Origin: an uncultured Clostridia bacterium
GTDB taxonomy: Bacteria > Bacillota > Clostridia > Christensenellales > Aristaeellaceae
Reading direction: 5' to 3'
Length of the DNA stretch: 64,000 nt
Assembly: GCA_934636105.1 (NCBI GenBank)
Contig: CAKTZR010000002.1
Coordinates: 1 to 64,000 of the forward strand
This document shows, in pieces, positions 56,804 through 64,000 of the stretch. Within the stretch, counting starts at the first letter, position 1. Each line of letters starts with the position of its first letter. The notes below the pieces were generated by a model. The model searched no databases and was not told the origin of the DNA. It saw only the letters and a program-made list of their open reading frames with translations. The position numbers and the translations under genes are program-made.

Positions 56804-57340
56804 ATGAATCTGACCTTTGGCCGCTGCCGCGACACAAGCGGCGCAATCATGGATGCAGCCATGGCGCTGTATCGCAGCAGTTTTCCTGCTCACGAGCTTC
56901 GTCTCTGGCCGGATCAAAAGGCCGTGATGGGCGATCCGCGCTATCACTTTGACCTGGGCCTGCTGGATGGCGCGCTGGCCGGTCTGATCCTCTATTGGGA
57001 TTTTGATTCGTATATCTACGTCGAGCATTTCTGCGTCGAACCGTCGCTTCGCGGCCACGGTTTGGGCACGCTGATTCTCGCCGAACTGGCCAAACGGAAC
57101 AAGCCGATCATTCTGGAAATCGACCCTCTGGTGGACGACGTGGCCATCCGACGCAAGGGCTTTTACGAGCGCTGCGGCTATGTCGCCAATCCCTTTGCGC
57201 ACGTCCATCCGCCGTATCAGGTTGCTAACCATGGGCACGAGTTGATTGTCATGAGCTATCCCCGCGTGATTTCGCAGGCGGAATTTGATACCTTCACCGT
57301 CGATCTGCGCGAAAAGGTTATGAAATACGCAGAAAAATAA
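56804..57340 (+). CDS. GNAT-family N-acetyltransferase
   Basis: A 178-residue GNAT enzyme. The acetyl-CoA-binding motif A is VEPSLRGHGLGTLIL (about residues 83-97, RGHGLG matching Q/RxxGxG/A), with preceding strand YIYVEHFCV and a following RRKGFYERCGYV motif B. AAGGAG lies before ATG 56804. The substrate cannot be deduced. Its place at the end of the glucosyltransferase-like operon is compatible with surface-glycan modification, but GNAT genes are also frequent hitch-hikers. Confidence 0.85.
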   Translation: MNLTFGRCRDTSGAIMDAAMALYRSSFPAHELRLWPDQKAVMGDPRYHFDLGLLDGALAGLILYWDFDSYIYVEHFCVEPSLRGHGLGTLILAELAKRNKPIILEIDPLVDDVAIRRKGFYERCGYVANPFAHVHPPYQVANHGHELIVMSYPRVISQAEFDTFTVDLREKVMKYAEK

Positions 57341-57344
57341 ATTA

Positions 57345-57400
57345 AAAAACGCGATGTGTTCATTTGCTAAATCAGCAGAATATACACATCACGTTTTTTT
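57345..57400. terminator. Bidirectional terminator after the GNAT gene
   Basis: AAAACGCGATGTGT and ACACATCACGTTTT pair as a long stem around an AT-rich loop, with A and T runs at the ends. Confidence 0.75.
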
Positions 57401-57418
57401 ATAATCAACAATAGCGTA

Positions 57419-57522
57419 AGAACTGAGCCTCCCTCTTCGAGGGACGTTTGAAACGTCGCCGCCTGTGGCGGATTCAGACGAAAAAAACGCCGAAGGTTGG
57501 CACGACGAAGTCGTGACGGAAG
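57419..57522. repeat. Intergenic hairpin-rich element
   Basis: A stretch with several short palindromes: CCCTCTTCGAGGG, GACGTTTGAAACGTC, CCGCCTGTGGCGG, and CACGACGAAGTCGTG. It fills the gap between the GNAT terminator and the convergent HlyD gene. It looks like a dispersed clostridial intergenic repeat; only one copy is seen in this window. Confidence 0.5.
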
Positions 57523-57525
57523 GAG

Positions 57526-59115
57526 TTAATAGACCACCGTCTCCCCGACGCTGATTCCTTCCAGAATCTGCGTCGTGTCGTCGGTCATGACGTCAATCGT
57601 CACGCGCCGGATTTCGCCGCTTTGGAGCGTCACGAAGTATCCTTCGTCGTCCTTTTGCAGCGCGTCCGTCGGAATGAGCGTCGCATTCTCCGCCGTATTC
57701 ACGACGATTTCGCCGGATACGTTCATGCCGCCCTTCACGCGCGCATCCTCGCCGGTGATGGCAACGGTCACGTCGTAGGTCGTCACGCTGGCGCTCGTGT
57801 CGCCCAGCGGCGCAATTTTCTGCACCGTGCCGCTCAATTCCGCATCGTCCAGCGCATCAACGGAGAGCTTCACGCTCTGCCCCGGCTGAACGGAGAGAAT
57901 ATCCAGCTCATCTACGGCCAGCGTGAGCGTCAGCCCCGCGCCATCCTCGACGATGCTCATCAGCTTCGCCCCGTCCGTCACGTCGTCGCCCTTGTCCGCG
58001 TCCAGCGTCGCCACAACGCCGTCGCAGGGCGCGGTGACGGTCAGCGCATCCCGCTTGGTATACGCCGTTTCCAGCGAAACCAGCGCCTTGTCGTAGTCGC
58101 GCAGCACGGACGCGTTATCCAGATACAGCGGGATTTCGTCCCACTCGATGCGCGCCAGCGCGTCATAACGTTCGCATCGGTCGCCGACCTTCACCAGCAG
58201 ACCTTTGATCGTACCACCGTAAGCGGAAACGGCCATCGGCTTGTTGATTTCAAGCGTGCCTTCGCCGATTGTCTCCCCCGCCTGCGTATACACCGTCACC
58301 GGGATATCCATGTCATATTCGTCGCTGCCGACCTCGATCACCGCTTCCGTGCCGCGCCGGGTCAGGCTGATGACCGTGCCGGTCGTTTCAATGTCCTTGC
58401 CCTTGACGACGACCTTCTGCCCCAGCTCAAGCCCTTCGCCCGAAAGGCCGCTCAACTCCACCTTCATCTTTCCGTCGGTGGAAATCACCATCACCGCGCC
58501 ATACTGCCGATAGACGGCCAGCGCGTCGTCGCCCTTTTGAATGTAAATCGCCTTAATCAGGCCGTCGGCGGGCGCGCGGATGGTGATTTCGTTGGAGAAT
58601 TGTCCCAGCAGCGGTTCATCCGTGTTCACGTCAAAGCGCAGATCGCCGTCCTCATCATAGAGCTTCTTATAGACGTACTGCGTGTGTGTCTGCGTCGCGC
58701 GAACCTCTTTCTGCGCGGTCTGCAGGTCATATTCAAGCTGCTCGATCTCTGCATCCAGATCGTCGTTTTCCAGCTTGGCCACAATGTCCCCAGCCTTCAC
58801 GCTGTCGCCGACCTCGACCAGATATTCCGCAATTTTTCCGTCCGTCTGCGCGTATACGCCGGGCTGGCTGGCGGGCTGCACCTCGCCCGAACCGAAGACG
58901 GTCTTTTCAATCGTGCCCAGCGTCGCCGCCGCGGTCTGCCTTTCCGCCTGCGGCGCGTTGTCCGCCGTTTGGCCGTTCATCTGCGGCAGAATGACGCACA
59001 CGGCCAGCGCGCAAAACCCCGCCGCCAGCACCGCGCCGACGCCCAGCCGAACGGCCCGCTTTCGCGCCCGTTTTTTTCTCAGCGCCTGTCTTGCGGCGCT
59101 CTCTTTTTGTTCCAT
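57526..59115 (-). CDS. HlyD/RND-type efflux adaptor (first of two)
   Basis: A 529-residue adaptor starting MEQKESAARQALRKKRARKR at 59115 after GGAGG. A basic N-terminus and one membrane helix (about 25-45) lead to a barrel-sandwich hybrid split by a helical pair (GKIAEYLVEVGDSVKAGDIV; LETAYTKRDALTVTAPCDG), and several beta-barrel domains, with a closing ALQKDDEGYFVTLQSG and VGETVVY. In Gram-positive bacteria such proteins join an ABC exporter to the outside. It is the last gene of the operon with the MacB-like permease and ATPase. Confidence 0.87.
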   Translation of the reverse strand: MEQKESAARQALRKKRARKRAVRLGVGAVLAAGFCALAVCVILPQMNGQTADNAPQAERQTAAATLGTIEKTVFGSGEVQPASQPGVYAQTDGKIAEYLVEVGDSVKAGDIVAKLENDDLDAEIEQLEYDLQTAQKEVRATQTHTQYVYKKLYDEDGDLRFDVNTDEPLLGQFSNEITIRAPADGLIKAIYIQKGDDALAVYRQYGAVMVISTDGKMKVELSGLSGEGLELGQKVVVKGKDIETTGTVISLTRRGTEAVIEVGSDEYDMDIPVTVYTQAGETIGEGTLEINKPMAVSAYGGTIKGLLVKVGDRCERYDALARIEWDEIPLYLDNASVLRDYDKALVSLETAYTKRDALTVTAPCDGVVATLDADKGDDVTDGAKLMSIVEDGAGLTLTLAVDELDILSVQPGQSVKLSVDALDDAELSGTVQKIAPLGDTSASVTTYDVTVAITGEDARVKGGMNVSGEIVVNTAENATLIPTDALQKDDEGYFVTLQSGEIRRVTIDVMTDDTTQILEGISVGETVVY

Positions 59116-59134
59116 CGTGCCGCCCTCCGTGCGC

Positions 59135-60361
59135 TTAGTCATAGTGCAGCGCGTCAATCGGCTTAAGTTTGCTGGCCTTGTTGGCCGGGTACAGGCCGAA
59201 GATCACGCCGACCGCCATCGAGAACCCGATTGCCAGCTCTGCAACGCCCGCGCTCATCGTCAGCGTCATGCCCAGCGCGTCCTCCAGCACCCGCATCAAC
59301 AGATAGCCAAACCCCAGGCCAAGCAGGCCGCCCATGCCGGAAATAACAATGGATTCAATCAAAAATTGCAGCAGAATGTTTCTGCGCTTCGCGCCGATGG
59401 CCTTGCGGATGCCGATTTCCCGCGTGCGCTCCGTCACCGACACGAGCATGATGTTCATGATGCCGATGCCGCCGACCAGCAGCGAAATGCCCGCAATGCC
59501 GCCCAGCATCAGGGACAGGGTGCTGGCCGTCTCGTTGGCGGTTTCCAGCATCTGCGTCTGGTTCATGACCGAATAGGTGCTGTCGTTCTGATATTTCTTG
59601 TAGAGGAAGTTTTCCACAACTTCCTGCGCCGCGTCCACGCTTGCGGAATCGACGGCGGAAATATAGATCGAAGAAATCGTCGTCGAATCGAGCATGCGCT
59701 GTGCCAGCGTGAACGGCAGAATCAGCGAATCATCCGAACTGCCGCCCATCGACGTGCCTTTGCTTTCCAGCACGCCGACGATTTTGAACTTGCGGCCGTC
59801 GATGTGCAGCGTGTTGCCCACCACGTTCGTGTTGCCGAACAGGTCTTCCGCCAAATCCGGGCCGATGACGCACACGGCGCTTCGGTTGTCCACGTCCGCG
59901 TCGATGATGTAGCGGCCGCTCTGCACACCTTGATTGACGATCTTCGCATAAGCCGGAAGCACGCCCATCACCGTTGCACTGGTGTTGGTGCTGCCCGCCT
60001 TGACCGTCAAACTGCCGCTCGTCGTCGGAGAAACATATTGAATGGATTCGTCATCCTCCAGCGCAAGAATGTCGTCAAGTTTGAGAATGACCGTGCCCTT
60101 GGAAGAACTGCCGCCGCCAAAGCCGCCGAATCCGCCCGGCATGCCCATGCCCACGCGCCGCGTCTGGATGGAGACGGTGAGCAGGTTCGTACCCATGGAA
60201 GATATCGACTCGGTGACGGAAGCCGTCGTGCCCTGACCGATGGCGATCAGCACGATGACGCTCATCACGCCGATAATCACGCCCAGCATCGTCAGAAACG
60301 AGCGGACTTTGTTGCCGGATATCGCCTTGAAAGCCATGGAGACCGTCTGCGTGAGCTGCAT
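59135..60361 (-). CDS. MacB-like ABC transporter permease
   Basis: A 408-residue permease of the type VII ABC (MacB/FtsX) family. It has an N-terminal helix (SFLTMLGVIIGVMSVIVLIAI), a MacB_PCD extracytoplasmic domain (about 50-270) and a three-helix FtsX domain (ASTLSLMLGGIAGISLLVGGIGIMNIM and TREIGIRKAIGAKRRNIL, about 290-340). It starts at 60361, sharing one base with the end of the ATPase gene. The complex probably expels peptides, antibiotics or lipids, or transmits mechanical signals, with the HlyD-type proteins. Confidence 0.93.
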   Translation of the reverse strand: MQLTQTVSMAFKAISGNKVRSFLTMLGVIIGVMSVIVLIAIGQGTTASVTESISSMGTNLLTVSIQTRRVGMGMPGGFGGFGGGSSSKGTVILKLDDILALEDDESIQYVSPTTSGSLTVKAGSTNTSATVMGVLPAYAKIVNQGVQSGRYIIDADVDNRSAVCVIGPDLAEDLFGNTNVVGNTLHIDGRKFKIVGVLESKGTSMGGSSDDSLILPFTLAQRMLDSTTISSIYISAVDSASVDAAQEVVENFLYKKYQNDSTYSVMNQTQMLETANETASTLSLMLGGIAGISLLVGGIGIMNIMLVSVTERTREIGIRKAIGAKRRNILLQFLIESIVISGMGGLLGLGFGYLLMRVLEDALGMTLTMSAGVAELAIGFSMAVGVIFGLYPANKASKLKPIDALHYD

Positions 60362-61050
60362 CAGATCACCACCTCGTTTTCATCCGCCGGTTCGAGTACG
60401 CGCCCGTCGTGAATGTGGATGGCGCGCGGGGTCTGCGCTGCGATCTTTGCGTCGTGCGTGATGAGCACGATGGTGTTGCCCGCCTCGTGCAGCTCGTGGA
60501 ACAGGCGCATCACGTCCGCGCCCGTGCGGGAGTCGAGGTTGCCCGTCGGCTCATCCGCCAGCAGCAGGGAGGGATGGCCTGCCAGCGCCCGCGCAATCGC
60601 CACGCGCTGCTGCTGGCCGCCGGAAAGCTCAGTCGGCTTGTGATCCATGCGGTCGAGCAGGCCGACGCGCTCGAGCACTTCCTCACTGCGGGCGTGGCGC
60701 TTGCTGGCGCTCATGCCCTGATAAATCAGCGGAAGCTCCACGTTTTCCTGCGCCGTCAGCTTGGGCAGCAGGTTGAACTGCTGAAAGATGAACCCGATTT
60801 TGCGCCCGCGGATATCCGCCAGCTCGTCTTCGGAATAATCGTCGATCTCCTGCCCGTCGAGGTAATACGTGCCCTCGTCCGCCGTATCCAGACAGCCGAT
60901 GATGTTCATCAGCGTCGATTTGCCGGAGCCGGACGGGCCGATGATGGAGACGAACTCATGCGGCTTGATGTGGATATCCACGCCGTCCAGCGCGGCCAAT
61001 ACGGAATCTCCCATGTGATATTCCTTGCGGATTCCCTGCATTCGAATCAT
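60361..61050 (-). CDS. MacB-like ABC transporter ATPase
   Basis: A 229-residue ATPase of the LolD/MacB type. Walker A GPSGSGKSTLMNIIG (about 40), signature LSGGQQQRVAIARALAG (about 142), Walker B LLLADEPTGNLDS and switch His in IVLITHDAKIAA are all intact, with the extended Q-loop region FIFQQFNLLPKLTA. It pairs with the permease encoded downstream. It lies 13 bases after the larger HlyD-type gene. Confidence 0.95.
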   Translation of the reverse strand: MIRMQGIRKEYHMGDSVLAALDGVDIHIKPHEFVSIIGPSGSGKSTLMNIIGCLDTADEGTYYLDGQEIDDYSEDELADIRGRKIGFIFQQFNLLPKLTAQENVELPLIYQGMSASKRHARSEEVLERVGLLDRMDHKPTELSGGQQQRVAIARALAGHPSLLLADEPTGNLDSRTGADVMRLFHELHEAGNTIVLITHDAKIAAQTPRAIHIHDGRVLEPADENEVVI

Positions 61051-61063
61051 CCGTATCCCCTCC

Positions 61064-62989
61064 TTAGAAGCCGCCCGGGCCGCCGCCCATGCCGCCGTCT
61101 CCGCCGCGGTTATTGCTGCGGCTTCCGCTGCTGCCGCCCATGTTCATCATGCCCATGCCCATCATCATGCTCGAGGACGAGCTTGAGCTGCTGCCGGTAT
61201 AGAGCACAACGTCGCCCTCCGATACGCCGGAAAGGATTTCCACGTAGTCGTCGTTCTGCATGCCCGTTTCCACCTTGACCAGCGAGCCGCTGACCTGCTG
61301 GCTGTCGGTGCTCACGCCCTCATAGAGCCACGCCTTCACCGCCGCAACGGCCTTGGTGAACGCGTTGCCGCTCTCCTGCTCGGTCTGCTGCGCCGCAAGG
61401 TCGCCGCGCCCGCGCCGCTGGGTCGTTTCGCCGTCCGTGCTGTCGCCGGAATCGGGCGCATCGCCCGGCACGCCGTCCGGCGGGGTCATGCCGCTGAAAT
61501 CGGCGTTGTCCGGCATGGCTGCAAAGTTCGGCATCGCCGCCGTCTGGCCGTTTCCGTCTTCCACCATGAGATAGGTATCGTTGCCGATGGTCATCAGCGC
61601 TTCGACCGGCACATACAGCGTGTCGTCCGCCGAAGCGACCGTGATTTCGCCCGTCGCGTTCATGCCCGAGCGCACGCCGCTGCCCGCCGCGTCAAACGTC
61701 AGCTCCACGTCGTAGGTCGTCACGCCGCCGGAGTTGCTGCCGACCGGCGCGATTTTGTAAACCTCGCCGTCCATCTCCGCGTCGGAGAGCGCGTCCACCG
61801 TGATCTTCACCTTCTGCCCCACGGCGACCTCCACCACGTCCAGCTCATCCACGGCGATGGTCAAATTCATGTCCTCGCCTTCCAGAATCGAGCCGATCAG
61901 CGTGCCGTCCGTGATTTCGTCGCCCTCGCTGACGTTCAGCGTCGCGATGGTGCCGTCGCACGGCGCAATCACAATCAGGTTTTCACGCTTTTCCTTGGCT
62001 TCCTCCAGCGACTTGTTGGCCGATTCGCGCTGCAAACGCAGGTTCTCAAGCGTCAGCGTAATCGGCGAATCCGTCAGCTTAAACAGCGTATCCGCGCGCT
62101 TGACGGTCTTGCCGACCTCCGTGCGCACGCTTTCAATCGTGCCGCCGTAGGAGGATACGGCCATCGGCTTGTTGACCTCCAGCGTGCCTGTGCCGAGCAC
62201 CACGCCGTCCGCCGTCGCCACGGTGACGGTTTCGCCCATCGGCAGGGTGTCGTCCTGAATCGTGAGGGTCAGGGATGTCCCCTGCCGCGTGAGATCGACG
62301 ACCGTGCCCTCGGCGGTGAAGTCTTCGCCCGTCACGGTCAGCTTGTCGTTGAGCGCCACGCCCACGGAAGCATCCACGTCGCTCAGCTCAACCTTCATGC
62401 GCCCGTCCGTTGAGATGATTGCCAGCGCGCCCTCGCGGCGGAACACCGCCAGCGCATCGTCGCCCACGTTCGCATAAATCGCCATCACGCGGCCCGCCGC
62501 CGGGGCTTCCACCGTCGTCACCTTCGAGCCTGTGCCCGTGTCCTGAATCGTGTCGTCCAGCTCCCAGAGATCAAATTCCAAATCGGTGATCTCATCGTCC
62601 AGATCAGCGTTGGTCAGCACGGCGAGAATATCGCCCGCCTTCACCTCGTCGCCAATGCTCACGCGCAGGTCGGTCAGCGTGCCGTCCGCACCCGCGAGCA
62701 CATTGGTCTGGTTGCGCGCGGAGGTCGTGCCCGTGCCATAGACGGTTTCCTCCATCGCGCCGCGGGTCACAAGCGCGCGGGAATACGTCTCGCTGTCGCT
62801 GTTCTCCGCCTGCTTTTGAATATAGGCCTTGAGGCCGAACAGCCCCGCGCCGACGACAACCGCCAGCACGACGACTGTTTTCACCACCCTGCGAACGATT
62901 TTGCCCGCCTTGCCGCGTTTCTTCTTTTTCGGCCGCCGCGCAGGCTGATTCACGCTCTGCTCCGGTTCATGCGTATCCTTTTCGCTCAT
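61064..62989 (-). CDS. HlyD/RND-type efflux adaptor (second), with Ser/Gly/Met-rich tail
   Basis: A 641-residue adaptor starting MSEKDTHEPEQSVNQPARR at 62989, nine bases after GGGAGG; ATG 62998 would touch the ribosome site. A basic stretch and one membrane helix (VVLAVVVGAGLFGLKAYI, about 35-52) precede the lipoyl/hybrid and barrel domains (VRTEVGKTVKRADTLFK; VIAPCDGTIATLNV). A low-complexity insert (about 480-520, rich in Pro, Gly, Asp) and a C-terminal tail of Ser runs, Met-Gly and Gly-Gly-Asn motifs are unusual for the family. It is the first gene of the exporter operon and related to the adaptor at its end. Confidence 0.87.
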   Translation of the reverse strand: MSEKDTHEPEQSVNQPARRPKKKKRGKAGKIVRRVVKTVVVLAVVVGAGLFGLKAYIQKQAENSDSETYSRALVTRGAMEETVYGTGTTSARNQTNVLAGADGTLTDLRVSIGDEVKAGDILAVLTNADLDDEITDLEFDLWELDDTIQDTGTGSKVTTVEAPAAGRVMAIYANVGDDALAVFRREGALAIISTDGRMKVELSDVDASVGVALNDKLTVTGEDFTAEGTVVDLTRQGTSLTLTIQDDTLPMGETVTVATADGVVLGTGTLEVNKPMAVSSYGGTIESVRTEVGKTVKRADTLFKLTDSPITLTLENLRLQRESANKSLEEAKEKRENLIVIAPCDGTIATLNVSEGDEITDGTLIGSILEGEDMNLTIAVDELDVVEVAVGQKVKITVDALSDAEMDGEVYKIAPVGSNSGGVTTYDVELTFDAAGSGVRSGMNATGEITVASADDTLYVPVEALMTIGNDTYLMVEDGNGQTAAMPNFAAMPDNADFSGMTPPDGVPGDAPDSGDSTDGETTQRRGRGDLAAQQTEQESGNAFTKAVAAVKAWLYEGVSTDSQQVSGSLVKVETGMQNDDYVEILSGVSEGDVVLYTGSSSSSSSSMMMGMGMMNMGGSSGSRSNNRGGDGGMGGGPGGF

Positions 62990-63085
62990 GAAATCCATCC
63001 TCCCGATTCGTATTGATTGACTACGTCGGCTATTTTACTGGGATTTCATGGCAAAATTGTGAACGGACTGAATCGTTTCGGCAAA

Positions 63086-63126
63086 CAAAAAGGGCGCTTT
63101 TCTCCTCGCTTAGAGAAAAACGTCCC
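63086..63126 (-). terminator. Terminator of the metallophosphoesterase gene
   Basis: On the minus strand AGGGACG...CGCCCT and an inner TTTTCTC/GAGAAAA pairing form a long stem followed by TTTTTG. Confidence 0.75.
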
Positions 63127-63133
63127 TGTTTTT

Positions 63134-63859
63134 TCACTTATCCGGCGCATCTGCCAGTTCCAGCGACACGTCCTTGAGCACAAATCCCAGCGCGTCGCAG
63201 GAAACCAGATCATAGCGCACCCCGCGATAGCTTCCGCTGAAACCGCGCTGCACGCTCTGCCCATGCAGATGGCCGTATACGCACCGCTTTACGCCGTATT
63301 CGCTGAGCAGCCTCGTGAATTCCGTGCCCTGCCGCAGCGTTTCCGGCAGAAGCGGCGGATAATGCATCATTGCAAAAATCGGTCGTCCGTCCGCAATCCG
63401 CGCCGCGTCTTTGAGCGACATTTCCAGCCGCATGACCTCGCGGCGGTAGAGCTTTTCATCCTGCGCCGTCGCGTTTGTCCCCAGCGGAATCGTCCAGCCC
63501 CGCGTGCCGCAGAACACACATTCCCCCGCGTCAAACGCATCGTTCTGCACGGCGTGCATGTTTTTCGGCAGGCACGCGCGCAGCTGACTGACCGACGACC
63601 ACCAGAAATCGTGATTGCCGCGCAGCAGCAGGATCGTGCCCGGCAGCTTGGCAATGTCGCGCAGATCGTTCAGCGCGTCGCCCAGCTGCATGGCCCAGGA
63701 GATATCCCCCGGAATCAGCACGATATCCTCCGGCTTCACGCGGCTGCGCCAATCCGCGCAGATTCGCTCAAAATGATGCTCCCAATGCGGGCCGAAAACG
63801 TCCATCGGCTTTTTGTCGCCGCCCGGCAGATGCAAATCGCCGATTGCAAAAATGCTCAC
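63134..63859 (-). CDS. Calcineurin-like metallophosphoesterase
   Basis: A 241-residue phosphoesterase starting MSIFAIGDLHLPGG. The metal-binding motifs are all present: GDLH (residues 7-10), GDISW (about 50), RGNHDFWW (about 78-85), MMHYPP (about 164) and GHLHG (about 195). It resembles the YkuE/serine-threonine phosphatase-like group without a signal peptide, so it should act in the cytosol. It lies 21 bases downstream of a gene with an acidic C-terminus, so both may be one transcription unit. Confidence 0.9.
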   Translation of the reverse strand: MSIFAIGDLHLPGGDKKPMDVFGPHWEHHFERICADWRSRVKPEDIVLIPGDISWAMQLGDALNDLRDIAKLPGTILLLRGNHDFWWSSVSQLRACLPKNMHAVQNDAFDAGECVFCGTRGWTIPLGTNATAQDEKLYRREVMRLEMSLKDAARIADGRPIFAMMHYPPLLPETLRQGTEFTRLLSEYGVKRCVYGHLHGQSVQRGFSGSYRGVRYDLVSCDALGFVLKDVSLELADAPDK

Positions 63860-63880
63860 CCTTCACCTCTCGCCCGACAA

Positions 63881-64000
63881 TCAGGAATTTTCATCCTCAT
63901 CCTCGTCGTCGTCTTCCGCTTCCTTACTCTTTTCCTCCTCCAGGGAAATCTGCTCGCCGATTTCCTCCGGCATATCGTCCGGCAGGCCGTCCAGCTCGAT
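63881..64000 (-). CDS. C-terminal end of an acidic protein (runs off the window)
   Basis: Thirty-nine codons and a stop of a gene that begins beyond the right edge. The visible part (LDGLPDDMPEEIGEQISLEE, then a run of Glu and Asp) is very acidic, with no recognisable domain. Acidic tails of this type occur on several unrelated Firmicutes proteins, so no function is given. It lies 21 bases before the metallophosphoesterase start. Confidence 0.6.
   Translation of the reverse strand: MELDGLPDDMPEEIGEQISLEEEKSKEAEDDDEDEDENS

Overview
The window looks like chromosomal DNA of a strictly anaerobic, spore-forming member of the Clostridia, probably a gut-type Firmicute with moderately high GC. The evidence is Spo0A and YunB (sporulation), pyruvate:ferredoxin oxidoreductase, a DnaD/DnaI-type replication initiation pair, a Firmicutes-type DnaE, and an integrated Tn1549/CTn-like conjugative element with a SpaA-repeat adhesin and class B sortase. 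The order or genus cannot be named from the sequence alone.

Left part (1 to about 32.4 kb): a decayed integrative conjugative element. Nearly all its backbone genes lie on the minus strand. From high to low coordinates they are: truncated integrase, AbrB, a DUF4143 ATPase, HipBA, ParA (broken by a stop codon), ParB, an Rpn nuclease, a RepA-like initiator, sortase B, an adhesin N-terminus, a SpaA-repeat/NlpC-P60 fusion protein, DUF4315, the CD1107-type surface protein, TopB, a giant helicase/methylase split in two, DUF3849, MobC, a CD1845-like membrane protein, and the relaxase running off the left edge. The type IV secretion core (VirB4, VirB6, PrgI, VirD4) normally found between the NlpC/P60 gene and the replication genes is missing; the adhesin repeats run directly into the NlpC/P60 protein. 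I infer that the element can no longer conjugate by itself, although its relaxase and MobC may still allow mobilisation.

Three insertions sit on this backbone. (i) A redox cargo at 8.6-12.6 kb: a TlpA-like lipoprotein, a polyferredoxin membrane protein, a 47-residue CXXC protein, and a divergent OmpR-type two-component system, bracketed by copies of a 96-bp repeat. (ii) An AT-rich island at about 19.55-20.69 kb with an XRE regulator, a truncated ImmA/IrrE gene and an unknown gene, which cuts the adhesin gene. (iii) An AT-rich plus-strand ATPase at 23.9-25.2 kb with a decayed partner gene, resembling a phage-defence remnant.

Right part (32.4-64 kb): ordinary chromosome. It holds spo0A, a UPF0489 gene, yunB, a class A PBP, an AAA ATPase, a small ferritin-like protein, dnaI/dnaD, an exported FMN/FAD reductase with its own promoter, an anchored lipid- or envelope-associated protein of unknown role, dnaE, a membrane SH3-repeat protein, nifJ under a perfect sigma-A promoter, two tandem glucosyltransferase-like membrane proteins with a GNAT gene, a MacAB-type exporter with two different HlyD adaptors, a metallophosphoesterase, and the acidic C-terminus of one further gene.
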